A stretch of 64,000 nucleotides of DNA from Verrucomicrobiaceae bacterium (GTDB taxonomy: Bacteria > Verrucomicrobiota > Verrucomicrobiia > Verrucomicrobiales > Verrucomicrobiaceae): contig JABTUN010000001.1 in assembly GCA_015075365.1 (NCBI GenBank), positions 2,356,001 to 2,420,000 of the forward strand. Reading direction: 5' to 3'. The position numbers and the translations under genes are program-made. The notes under the pieces are model-generated. The model ran no database searches, had not been told where the DNA came from, and saw only the letters and a list, made by a program, of their open reading frames with translations. Positions 1-8,566 of the stretch are shown here, piece after piece; position 1 is the stretch's first letter, and every line of letters begins with the position of its first letter.

Positions 1-704
1 ACGCCGAGGAAGGCCTTCACCCCTTCTTCAGCGAGGGCAAGGGCGACAAAACGCTCGTTCTGCTCATCGCCAGCGACAAGGGCCTCTGCGGCGCCCTGAA
101 CACGAATCTCTTCAAGAAGCTCCTCACCACGGATTTTGGCACGGGAGAAGTCGATTACGTCACCATCGGCAAAAAGTCCGTCCAGGTCATCAACCGCCTG
201 CGCCGTCACCTGCTCGCCGATTTCCCCATCAAGGACCCCGCCAAGTTCGCCGAGGTGCGCAGCGTCGGCCGCTTCCTGCAGGAGAAGTTCCTCACGGGCG
301 AATACAAGAAGGTGTTCGTCCTCTTCAACAACTTCATCAACACCGTCACCACCGTGCCGACGTGCGAGCAGATCCTGCCCGTCAATCCGGTGACCCTCGG
401 CGGCAAGCGTGACTTTGCCCCGGAGATCGAGACTGCCACCGCCACGCAGGAGTACACCTTCGAGCCGAGCGCCGCGGTCGTGTTTGAGACCGTGCTCCCG
501 CAGTATGTGAACGACACCGTCTATCAGATGGTGCTCGAATCCCGCGCCTCCGAGCACTCCAGCCGCATGGTGGCCATGAAGAACGCCACCGACAACGCCA
601 AGCAGATGATCAAGGACCTCAGCCTCGAGTACAACAAGCTCCGCCAGGCCAGCATCACCAACGAACTCCTCGAAATCACGACCGCAAAGATGGCCCTCGA
701 GTAA
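1..704 (+). CDS. atpG: ATP synthase gamma subunit (5' end outside window)
   Basis: This is the 3' part of the gene for the F1 gamma subunit, the rotor shaft that turns inside the alpha3beta3 head of ATP synthase at the inner face of the cytoplasmic membrane. The frame is open from base 3 and the start lies before the window; 233 residues remain of a usual length near 290. The segment SDKGLCGALNTNLFK near the left edge matches the family motif SD(R/K)GLCG.LN, and the C-terminal helix SEHSSRMVAMKNATDNA is the other conserved part. atpD follows after 39 bp in the canonical gamma-beta-epsilon order, so this is the end of an atp operon. Confidence 0.97.
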   Translation, partial: AEEGLHPFFSEGKGDKTLVLLIASDKGLCGALNTNLFKKLLTTDFGTGEVDYVTIGKKSVQVINRLRRHLLADFPIKDPAKFAEVRSVGRFLQEKFLTGEYKKVFVLFNNFINTVTTVPTCEQILPVNPVTLGGKRDFAPEIETATATQEYTFEPSAAVVFETVLPQYVNDTVYQMVLESRASEHSSRMVAMKNATDNAKQMIKDLSLEYNKLRQASITNELLEITTAKMALE

Positions 705-2201
<1,497 letters not shown>

Positions 2202-2204
2202 AGC

Positions 2205-2300
2205 CTTGTTCTCTGTTCGCGGTTCTCGGTTCGCAGTTAGATCTGCGAAAACCAGATCGCCAACAGGGAACTGAGAACTGAGAACCGAGAACTACTTTCC
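2205..2300. repeat. 7-bp-period repeat with inverted arms between atpD and atpC
   Basis: The left arm is a run of 7-bp words (TTCTCTG, TTCGCGG, TTCTCGG, TTCGCAG). About 45 bp on, the right arm has GAACTGA, GAACTGA, GAACCGA and GAACTAC, which is the reverse complement family. The two arms can pair as an imperfect hairpin in the atpD-atpC transcript. The block fills the whole spacer between two genes that are normally adjacent. Confidence 0.7.
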
Positions 2301-2305
2301 CGCCC

Positions 2306-2722
2306 ATGCCTCTCAAACTGGAAATCGTCACCCCCGAAGCCCGCATCTTCTCCGATGAGGTCGATACCGTCGTGCTTCCGGGTTACGAGGGCGAGATGGG
2401 CGTCCTGCCCGCGCACGCCAACCTCGTCACCACGCTCAAGCCTGGGGAACTCCGCATCACCAAGGGCGGCAAGACCACCGAGATGGCTGTCGGCGAAGGT
2501 TTGGTCGAGGTCACCGGCACCGCCACGCGCATCCTCACGGACATGGCCATCGACGCCGACAAGATCGACGAAAAAGCCGTCGAAGAGGCCCTCGAGCGCG
2601 CCCAGAAATCCCTCGCCGAACTCAAACCCGGCGAGCACCAGGAGGAAGTCGCCGCCGTCATGGCCATCATCCAGCGCAGCACCGCCCAGCTTCACATCAA
2701 GCGGAAGCGCAAGACGGTCTGA
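2306..2722 (+). CDS. atpC: ATP synthase F1 epsilon subunit
   Basis: This is the epsilon subunit, which sits at the base of the gamma stalk and regulates rotation and ATP hydrolysis. The 138 residues fit the family. The N-terminal beta-sandwich begins LEIVTPEARIFSDEVDTVVL and contains the conserved PGYEGEMGVLPAHANL loop at about residues 25-40. A two-helix C-terminal domain follows (DEKAVEEALERAQKSLAEL). It is the last atp gene and is followed by a strong intrinsic terminator 24 bp after the stop codon. Confidence 0.97.
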   Translation: MPLKLEIVTPEARIFSDEVDTVVLPGYEGEMGVLPAHANLVTTLKPGELRITKGGKTTEMAVGEGLVEVTGTATRILTDMAIDADKIDEKAVEEALERAQKSLAELKPGEHQEEVAAVMAIIQRSTAQLHIKRKRKTV

Positions 2723-2744
2723 GGCACTCCCCCAACGAATCACC

Positions 2745-2773
2745 AAGGGCAACGCCACCGCGTTGCCCTTTTT
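2745..2773 (+). terminator. Rho-independent terminator of the atp operon
   Basis: A perfect 9-bp stem, GGGCAACGC (2747-2755) with GCGTTGCCC (2760-2768), has a CACC loop and is followed directly by TTTTT. It lies just after atpC and is the clearest intrinsic terminator in the window. Confidence 0.92.
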
Positions 2774-2791
2774 CGTGCCCCCGCCCCGTGA

Positions 2792-2811
2792 GACGGACAC
2801 TCCTGTCCGTC
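2792..2811. repeat. Palindromic element after the atp terminator
   Basis: A perfect 8-bp stem, GACGGACA (2792-2799) with TGTCCGTC (2804-2811), has a 4-base loop. It has no T run, so it is unlikely to be a second intrinsic terminator. It resembles the REP-type hairpins elsewhere in the window but lacks a clean GTAG head. Confidence 0.6.
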
Positions 2812-2893
2812 ATTCCACCCCAGCCAAGCAGGTGGGAATTGGGTTGATGAAGACTTGCGATCTGTTTTGCTCTTGGCAGCCTAATAGGAGCGG

Positions 2894-3817
2894 CTAGCAA
2901 CTGATCTTCAAAACAGGGTCGGTTTCACAGGAATCAACAAGCTCGTTGTAACGGGCGAGAATGGCCGCCAGTGTCGCTTTGCACTCGCCCGCTTTGAAAA
3001 GGCTTCTCTCATAAACGTTGGCTGTCAAAAACTGCGTTGCGTCAATCACGTCGATGCGTTCACGCCATTCGGTGCCCTTGAGCAGGTAGGCTGCACCTTG
3101 GACACCGTCTGCCAAGGTTACTATTACAGGCTTCAATCCAGCCTGGAGATTTGCTGCTGCTTTTCGGATTAATGCCTCGCTGGGATGTGTCGTGACGTGA
3201 ATAGCAACTCCGTTAACCTCGAAATCTGCATTCCTCTCGGTTGATTGATCAGCTACGGAATAGCCGTGATGCTTGATCAAGCCGCTACCGAGCACGATGT
3301 CGAGTTTCGCGCCGACGAGATGTTGCAGCATGGCCCCCACGTAACTGGCACCACCCGCGTTCTTCTGGATTTCAGAGGCCTGGGAGAAAATATCGGCAAG
3401 GTTGGCGGCAATCGACTTCCCGCTGTCGAAGTGGAACTTGGGACCTTCACTGGCGAAGTGCAGCTTTACCTTTTCGATCCACCACTGCATCACTCGTGTC
3501 AGATCGAGCTTGCGTTGTTCATTGTTGGCTTCGTTCAGGGCAGCGACATAGCTTTCCATCAATCCAAGACTGCCGCGACTCGTGCGGCCACCTTCCTCCG
3601 CCAGCACTTTGGAAATGCCATATTCCGCGAGGATCGACTGCACCGCTGCCTTTCCAAGCCCCTTGACTTGGCCGCCTTCATCGGTGCGCAGATCGGCTGC
3701 CTTCAATGGGAGGCCTGACTGCTGGGCAGCACGGGTCACAACCAAGCCGACGCACAACCCTCCTTTATGCAGAAACTTTTTCTGCTTTGCGCTCAGGGAT
3801 TCGAGAAACTTCAGCAT
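2894..3817 (-). CDS. DUF4928-type protein, probable restriction endonuclease partner of the adjacent methyltransferase
   Basis: The 307-residue product starts MLKFLESLSAKQKKFLHKGG and carries the block EEGGRTSRGS at about residues 95-105, features I associate with the DUF4928 family found beside cytosine methyltransferases. I therefore infer that it cuts DNA lacking the cognate methylation, but no textbook PD-(D/E)XK or HNH motif is obvious to me. The frame stays open upstream to 3949, but that extension overlaps the methyltransferase gene. The ATG at 3817 leaves 5 bp after the methyltransferase stop, which fits a translationally coupled pair with the protective enzyme made first. The exact start is not certain, as no clear Shine-Dalgarno is seen. 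Confidence 0.7.
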   Translation of the reverse strand: MLKFLESLSAKQKKFLHKGGLCVGLVVTRAAQQSGLPLKAADLRTDEGGQVKGLGKAAVQSILAEYGISKVLAEEGGRTSRGSLGLMESYVAALNEANNEQRKLDLTRVMQWWIEKVKLHFASEGPKFHFDSGKSIAANLADIFSQASEIQKNAGGASYVGAMLQHLVGAKLDIVLGSGLIKHHGYSVADQSTERNADFEVNGVAIHVTTHPSEALIRKAAANLQAGLKPVIVTLADGVQGAAYLLKGTEWRERIDVIDATQFLTANVYERSLFKAGECKATLAAILARYNELVDSCETDPVLKISC

Positions 3818-3822
3818 TTCTG

Positions 3823-5004
3823 TCAGGCTTTGTGGTTCTTGGGCTTCCTCTGTTCCTTGTAGGTGACATTCACGCGACTCTGCGGCAGGGCCAGCGGCAG
3901 ATCCCGGAGGGCTTGGAGAGTTGGATTCAGATAGTTTTCTGCGATCCACTGAATTACCGGCACACAGACGGCATCACCAAAGCCGAACAATGCCTGATTC
4001 AGCGGCACATGGATCTTGTAACTATCAGCTCCCATCAAGCGGGCGCACTCGCGAGGTGTCAACAGACGCACACGATAAGTCCCCTTGCCTGCACAGAAAA
4101 GAATTTGCCTCCCGCTGCCACCTCTTGGCGTTCGCAAGCATCCTGCGATGCCATCTGTGCGGAGCTCTCCCATGGACCGCCCGTTGCGCACACGCCGGAA
4201 CACGGTGCCATAGCTCCACTTCGCACCTGCCATCATCCTTTCGGCCTCGGCGCGATGTTTCTCGCTCATCTGGTTTAGCAGGTAGTCGCAACGCTCCTTT
4301 GACCACCACAGCTCGGAGTTAAGAGGCACATCTTCAATGATGTGCTGTAATTTGATGGAAGGCGATGGAAGTGATGGCAGGTCGCGTATTGCCCACCCGA
4401 TCTCCGGGTTCATGAAGATGAAGTCGGCCAGGGCTGGGGGGCGCAGGTCACTTTGCATCAGCATAGGTGAAACCTCGCGCAGGCAGTCGTTTTTCACCTT
4501 GGTGCCGACCACAAACAGCCTTTGCCTGCTCTGAGGCACGAAGCGCACGGCATCAATCAAAAAAGCATCAACTGCATAGCCCAGCTCGTTCAGAGCGAGC
4601 AAAGCATCCCGGAAATCGTTACCGTCGTTTGATGTCAAAAAACCCGCCACGTTCTCCAGCAGCACGAGAGGTGGTCGACGGCGGCCCATGCCTTTGATTG
4701 TGTCAATAAACCCCCAAAATGCTGAGGACTGTGTGCCTGCAAGGCCATGTCGCGCTCCAGCCAGGGACAGGTCGTTGCATGGGAACGAGGCCGTCGCGAG
4801 ATCAATGTCGGGGATATCCTTGCCGTCGATATTGTGGACATCTCCCAGGACGAACTCACAGCTGCCCTCATTAAAGTTCGCACGATACATTTCCCATTTT
4901 TTCTCATCTATATCATTGGCCCAAACGGTGGACCAGCCAGCTCGTTCCAACCCCATTCTCATGAGGCCGATTCCGGCGAAAAACTCTGCGGCGCGCAACT
5001 GCAT
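3823..5004 (-). CDS. DNA (cytosine-5-)-methyltransferase
   Basis: This enzyme methylates C5 of cytosine in a specific DNA site using S-adenosylmethionine. From the ATG at 5004 the product has 393 residues with the motifs in the normal order: motif I FFAGIG (8-13, SAM binding), motif IV SFPCNDLS with catalytic Cys76, motif VI ENV (117-119), motif VIII QSRQR (158-162) and a C-terminal motif X (GFGDAVCVP). The frame is open to 5046, with ATGs at 5028 and 5022 as alternatives. I prefer 5004 because motif I normally lies within about 10 residues of the start. Together with the downstream gene it forms a type II-like restriction-modification unit next to the atp operon. The recognition site cannot be read from sequence. 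Confidence 0.93.
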   Translation of the reverse strand: MQLRAAEFFAGIGLMRMGLERAGWSTVWANDIDEKKWEMYRANFNEGSCEFVLGDVHNIDGKDIPDIDLATASFPCNDLSLAGARHGLAGTQSSAFWGFIDTIKGMGRRRPPLVLLENVAGFLTSNDGNDFRDALLALNELGYAVDAFLIDAVRFVPQSRQRLFVVGTKVKNDCLREVSPMLMQSDLRPPALADFIFMNPEIGWAIRDLPSLPSPSIKLQHIIEDVPLNSELWWSKERCDYLLNQMSEKHRAEAERMMAGAKWSYGTVFRRVRNGRSMGELRTDGIAGCLRTPRGGSGRQILFCAGKGTYRVRLLTPRECARLMGADSYKIHVPLNQALFGFGDAVCVPVIQWIAENYLNPTLQALRDLPLALPQSRVNVTYKEQRKPKNHKA

Positions 5005-5279
5005 AAAAAAGAGTGATATCATGAACATTCTGCGCGTGGTCCACAACCATCGCTTTCGGTATTAAATCCGCGATGTCGCCGAAATTGCCGTCTCAACTCG
5101 CGGAATGATGCGTCATTCCGCGGGTGATTGACTGCAACTCGGGAATGAGGCCGCGCTGGCTGCGGGGAAGGGGGTGCCCAAACTTGAAGAGCAGCCATCT
5201 TGGGATGGACAATTTTCCTGCCGCTGCTCCCGGGGGCGGCGGCGGGAAACTCAGGAATCCGGCCAAAATCCCGGGTTTT
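5005..5279. other. Gene-free stretch upstream of the methyltransferase
   Basis: I see no credible gene here. The stretch should contain the promoter of the restriction-modification pair but no clear -35/-10 is visible. A perfect 10-bp stem, CGCGGAATGA (5099-5108) with TCATTCCGCG (5113-5122), lies inside it, and short GC-rich dyads follow that lead into the 21-bp array. Confidence 0.6.
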
Positions 5280-5573
5280 TCGCCGCCGGGACGGGATTCT
5301 GGCGATTTTCCCGGCCATGGCAGCGGGACGGTCAGCCGCCGCGCCGCCATGGCTGGCCGTCGTGGCGGGACGGTTGACCGTCGTGGCGCGGCGCTCAGGA
5401 GCGGTGGCACCGCTCCCGGGAGCGATGGCGTGGCTCCCGGGCGTGGAGCCACGCCGCCCGGGCGTGGAGCCGCCATGGCCGGGGGCGGTGGTGCCACGGT
5501 CAGGAGCGATGCCGGGACGGTCGGGAGCGGTGGCGCGGCGGTTGGGCGCTTTCAGGCTCCGTGGAGCCAGGTG
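5280..5573. repeat. 21-bp-period array of mini-palindromes, GC-rich (about 14 units)
   Basis: From 5280 the sequence runs in 21-bp units; read on the minus strand it gives a 7-residue period (RPGIAPD, RGTTAPG, HGGSTPG, RRGSTPG). Units differ in sequence but many contain a perfect dyad: CGCTCCCGGGAGCG (5411-5424), CGTGGCTCC with GGAGCCACG (5429-5453), ACGGT with ACCGT (5370-5381), and GGCTCC with GGAGCC (5555-5568). Because 21 is a multiple of 3, long open frames arise on both strands; I do not think they are genes. Confidence 0.8.
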
Positions 5574-5722
5574 CACGCGCTGGTCGGCCAGGGAGCCGGA
5601 GCACCAAGCACTCCATTCATTCGAACCCCGGGACCCGCCATCACTCGCTTCCGGCGCGCGGACGCCAGCGGACGAACGGCACGGCGGGTTGCAACGCGGG
5701 GGTTTTGCCCGAAAGAAGGCGC

Positions 5723-7096
5723 ATGGCCTCCCTCGCCGACCAACTCCTCCTTCTTCTCGGTCCGGACCGCGTTTCGACCACCGCGGCGGACCTCGCCACG
5801 CACAGCACGGACAAGTGGTTCGCCTCGCATCCGCCGGAGGTCGTGGTGCATGCGCAAAACGTGGAGGATGTGTCCCAAACGCTGCGCTTTGCCAACGAGC
5901 ATCAGATTCCCGTCACGCCGCAAGGCGCACGCGTGGGCTATGTGGGCGGTTGTGTGCCGTCGCGCGGCGGCATCGCGCTGTCGCTGGCGAAGATGAACCG
6001 CATCATCGAGATCAAAACCGAGGACGGCGTGGCCGTCGTCGAGCCGGGCGTGATCACGGGCGAGCTCCAGGCCGCGGTGAGGAAACTGGGCTGGTTTTAT
6101 CCGCCGGACCCGGCCTCGCTGAAGGAATGCAGCCTCGGCGGCAACATCGCGACGAACGCGGGCGGGCCGCGCTGCCTGAAGTATGGCGTGACGCGGCATT
6201 ACGTGCTCGGTTTGCAGGCTGTGCTGGCGGACGGCAGCATCGTCGAGGCCGGCGGGCGCTGTCACAAGAACAAGACCGGCTTTGACCTCACCGGGCTCAT
6301 GGTCGGCAGCGAGGGGCTGCTCGGCGTGGTTACGCAGGCCACGCTGCGCATCATTCCGCATCCGCCGATGCGCGCGATGCTCTCCGCGGGCTTCAACTCC
6401 TTCGCCGAGGCGGCAAACGCCGTGCAGCGCATCCTCGGCAGCGGCTTCCTGCCCTCCGCGCTCGAGATCGCGGACAAGTTCACGCTGCGTGCCGCCCGCG
6501 AGTATCTGGGCGAATCCGTCACGCCGAAGGGGGACGCGCATTTGCTCGTCGAGATCGACGGCCAGGTCGAATCCGTGAAAAACGAGCTGCAACTGCTCGC
6601 CCGGCTCGTGCGCGAGCTCGGCTGCATCTGTCTGGAGGAAGCGCTGGGCGAGGAGGCGTGCGAGGCGTTCTGGAAACTGCGCCGCGAGTTCAGCTACAGC
6701 CTGCGGAACACCGGCCTCATCAAGCTGAACGAGGACATCGTCGTGCCGCGCGGCAAGCTGGTGGAGCTCGTCGAGTTCGCGGAGCAGTTGCAGGCCGAGT
6801 TTGGCTTCCCGGTGGCCAGTTTTGGCCATGCGGGCGATGGCAACATCCACGTCAACATCATGGTGCCCACGATGGACGATCCCGCGATCCGGGAGCGCGC
6901 GGAGGCCGCGCTCGACCGCCTCTTCCATCAAATCATCGACTGGAAAGGCGCCATCACCGGCGAGCACGGCATCGGCATCGCGAAAGCCCGCTGGTATCCG
7001 CACGCCGTGCCGGACGCGGCGCGTGCGATGCACACCGCGCTGAAGAAAGCGCTCGATCCGAACGGGATTCTGAATCCCGGGAAGTTTGTCGGCTGA
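5723..7096 (+). CDS. FAD-linked oxidase, GlcD/D-lactate dehydrogenase type
   Basis: A cytoplasmic flavoprotein that oxidises a 2-hydroxy acid such as glycolate or D-lactate. The 457 residues contain an N-terminal FAD_binding_4 (PCMH) domain, with the FAD loop SLGGNIATNAGGPRCLKYG at about residues 136-154, and a C-terminal FAD-oxidase domain with GHAGDGNIHVN and GEHGIGIAKARW. I chose the ATG at 5723 because AAGAAGG lies just upstream and the N terminus then matches the family; the open frame back to 5561 only runs through the repeat array. The substrate is uncertain: no glcE or glcF partner is adjacent, so it may act as a single-subunit enzyme. Confidence 0.88.
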   Translation: MASLADQLLLLLGPDRVSTTAADLATHSTDKWFASHPPEVVVHAQNVEDVSQTLRFANEHQIPVTPQGARVGYVGGCVPSRGGIALSLAKMNRIIEIKTEDGVAVVEPGVITGELQAAVRKLGWFYPPDPASLKECSLGGNIATNAGGPRCLKYGVTRHYVLGLQAVLADGSIVEAGGRCHKNKTGFDLTGLMVGSEGLLGVVTQATLRIIPHPPMRAMLSAGFNSFAEAANAVQRILGSGFLPSALEIADKFTLRAAREYLGESVTPKGDAHLLVEIDGQVESVKNELQLLARLVRELGCICLEEALGEEACEAFWKLRREFSYSLRNTGLIKLNEDIVVPRGKLVELVEFAEQLQAEFGFPVASFGHAGDGNIHVNIMVPTMDDPAIRERAEAALDRLFHQIIDWKGAITGEHGIGIAKARWYPHAVPDAARAMHTALKKALDPNGILNPGKFVG

Positions 7097-7109
7097 CGGA
7101 CGCTGGCGC

Positions 7110-7310
7110 GGGAGCGATGGAGAATTGGAGTGTTGGAGTGTTGGAGTGTTGGAGAATTGGAGTGTTGGAGAATTGGAGTGTTGGAGAATTGGAGTGTTGG
7201 AGAATTGGAGTGTTGGAGTGTTGGAGTGTTGGAGTGCTGGCAAACAACACTCCATTCTTCCATCACTCCACTACTCCACTACTCCACTACTCCACTACTC
7301 CACCGCTCCC
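7110..7310. repeat. 8-bp-period array with long inverted arm between convergent genes
   Basis: The left arm (7110-7240) is about 16 copies of 8-bp words GGAGTGTT or GGAGAATT. The right arm (7247-7310) is eight copies of the complementary type (ACTCCACT and variants). The outermost bases also pair (GGGAGCG at 7110-7116 with CGCTCCC at 7304-7310), so the block can fold into a long hairpin. It fills the space between the stop codons of the GlcD-like and NagA-like genes and supplies the last codons and the TAG stop of the latter. Confidence 0.88.
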
Positions 7311-8495
7311 GGTGATCGACTCGCCGCCGATCCAGACGCGTTTCACCTGCAACTGCCGGTTCAGCAGCAGCACATCCGCGCGTTTGCCCGTTTCGAGGCT
7401 GCCGCAGGTTTTGGCGATGCCGGTGCGCTCCGCCGGCGTGAGGGAGGCCATGCGCACGACCTCCGGTAGTGAGGCGCTGGTGCTCTTCTTCATGTGGCGC
7501 ACCATGTGATCGAGTCCCACGCAGGCGCTGGCCAGGCTGTCGCCGCTGCGGCCCACGTGGCCGTCGCTGTCGAACCAGGAGCCGTCCTCACGCGGACCAA
7601 AGCGGTAGCGGCCCGGCGGCATGTCGAGCGCGCGATTCGAATCGGTCACGAGGCACAAGCGCGCCGCGCCTTTCATGCGATATGCGAACTCCAGCAGCTC
7701 CGGCGAGAGATGGAAGCCGTCCGCGATGACCTCCGTGCTCATTTCCTCATGCGCGAGCACGAACTGCTCCATCCCGGCCTGCATGGGCGTGCCAAAACGC
7801 GTGCGCAGCGACACGACGCTGCTCATGGCGCACCAGAAGTGGTCCACGTGCCGCATGCCGGCACGGAAGGCCGCGCTCATCTCCGCCCAGTTGGAGTTCG
7901 AGTGGCCGCAGGTGATCAGGCAGCGTTTCTTCTTGGCCGCGCGGTAGAAACCGACCGCGCCGGGCAGCTCCGCCGCGCAGGTGGCGATGCGCACGAGCGC
8001 ATCCTTGAAGTACGCCGCGTATTCCTGCATCTCCGGCGCGCGGCGGCCTTCGACGCTGTGGCAGCCCACCTTGTCCTCCGCGAAATACGGCCCGTAAAGA
8101 TGCACCCCGGCGATGCGCGCGCCGTCAGTGGCTGTCCACGCCTGCTGCACCGCGCGGCAGGCCTCCAGCATGCGGTGGATCTGCGCGGGCGAGCCGGTGG
8201 TGGTCGTGGGAAAGATCGTCGTGGTGCCGTGGCGCGCATGGCAGCGCAGCGCGGCACGCACGGCTTCGGGCGTTGCATCCATGAAGTCTGCATCCGCACC
8301 GCCATGGACATGGATGTCGATGAACCCGGGGCTGATGTAGCCGCCCTTGGCATCGATCACGACCGCGTCCTTCGGCGCGCGGACTTTTTTGCCGATCGCG
8401 GTGATCTTGCCGCGCTCGCAGAGCACGCTTCCGTTTTCGATGAGGCGGTCCGGCAGGACGAGTGTGCCGTTTTCGATGAGTAGGGATGGGGTCAT
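7287..8495 (-). CDS. N-acetylglucosamine-6-phosphate deacetylase-like amidohydrolase
   Basis: By family this cytosolic enzyme would remove acetate from GlcNAc-6-phosphate in amino-sugar catabolism. The 402-residue product has the amidohydrolase HxH pair (His62, His64), a GHSNSNW metal-ligand segment, VDHFWCAMS in place of the usual HLFNAM, and the catalytic Asp in LVTDSN. In classical NagA the motif is HLEGP with Glu binding metal; here it is HLYGP, with Tyr134 at that position, so metal binding must differ. The ATG at 8495 places the N-terminal beta-sandwich (LLIENGTLVLPD) normally. The C-terminal residues and the stop codon lie in the 8-bp repeat array. The substrate may not be GlcNAc-6-P. 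Confidence 0.75.
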   Translation of the reverse strand: MTPSLLIENGTLVLPDRLIENGSVLCERGKITAIGKKVRAPKDAVVIDAKGGYISPGFIDIHVHGGADADFMDATPEAVRAALRCHARHGTTTIFPTTTTGSPAQIHRMLEACRAVQQAWTATDGARIAGVHLYGPYFAEDKVGCHSVEGRRAPEMQEYAAYFKDALVRIATCAAELPGAVGFYRAAKKKRCLITCGHSNSNWAEMSAAFRAGMRHVDHFWCAMSSVVSLRTRFGTPMQAGMEQFVLAHEEMSTEVIADGFHLSPELLEFAYRMKGAARLCLVTDSNRALDMPPGRYRFGPREDGSWFDSDGHVGRSGDSLASACVGLDHMVRHMKKSTSASLPEVVRMASLTPAERTGIAKTCGSLETGKRADVLLLNRQLQVKRVWIGGESITGSGGVVE

Positions 8496-8566
8496 ATCCA
8501 AGAGGAACACGTCGAAGAATCTTGGCCGTTCCGTGGCAAAGGGTAAAACAAGAAAACGGTAAGCTC

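Noticed and set aside
5019..5576. Open frames through the GC-rich 21-bp array that give a 7-residue repeat protein.
   Set aside because: A 21-bp period opens frames on both strands automatically; there is no signal peptide, ribosome-binding site or coding bias, so I read it as non-coding repeat.
7110..7240. The regular repeats could be taken for a CRISPR array.
   Set aside because: The period is 8 bp with no spacers, and a complementary arm follows; there are no cas genes.
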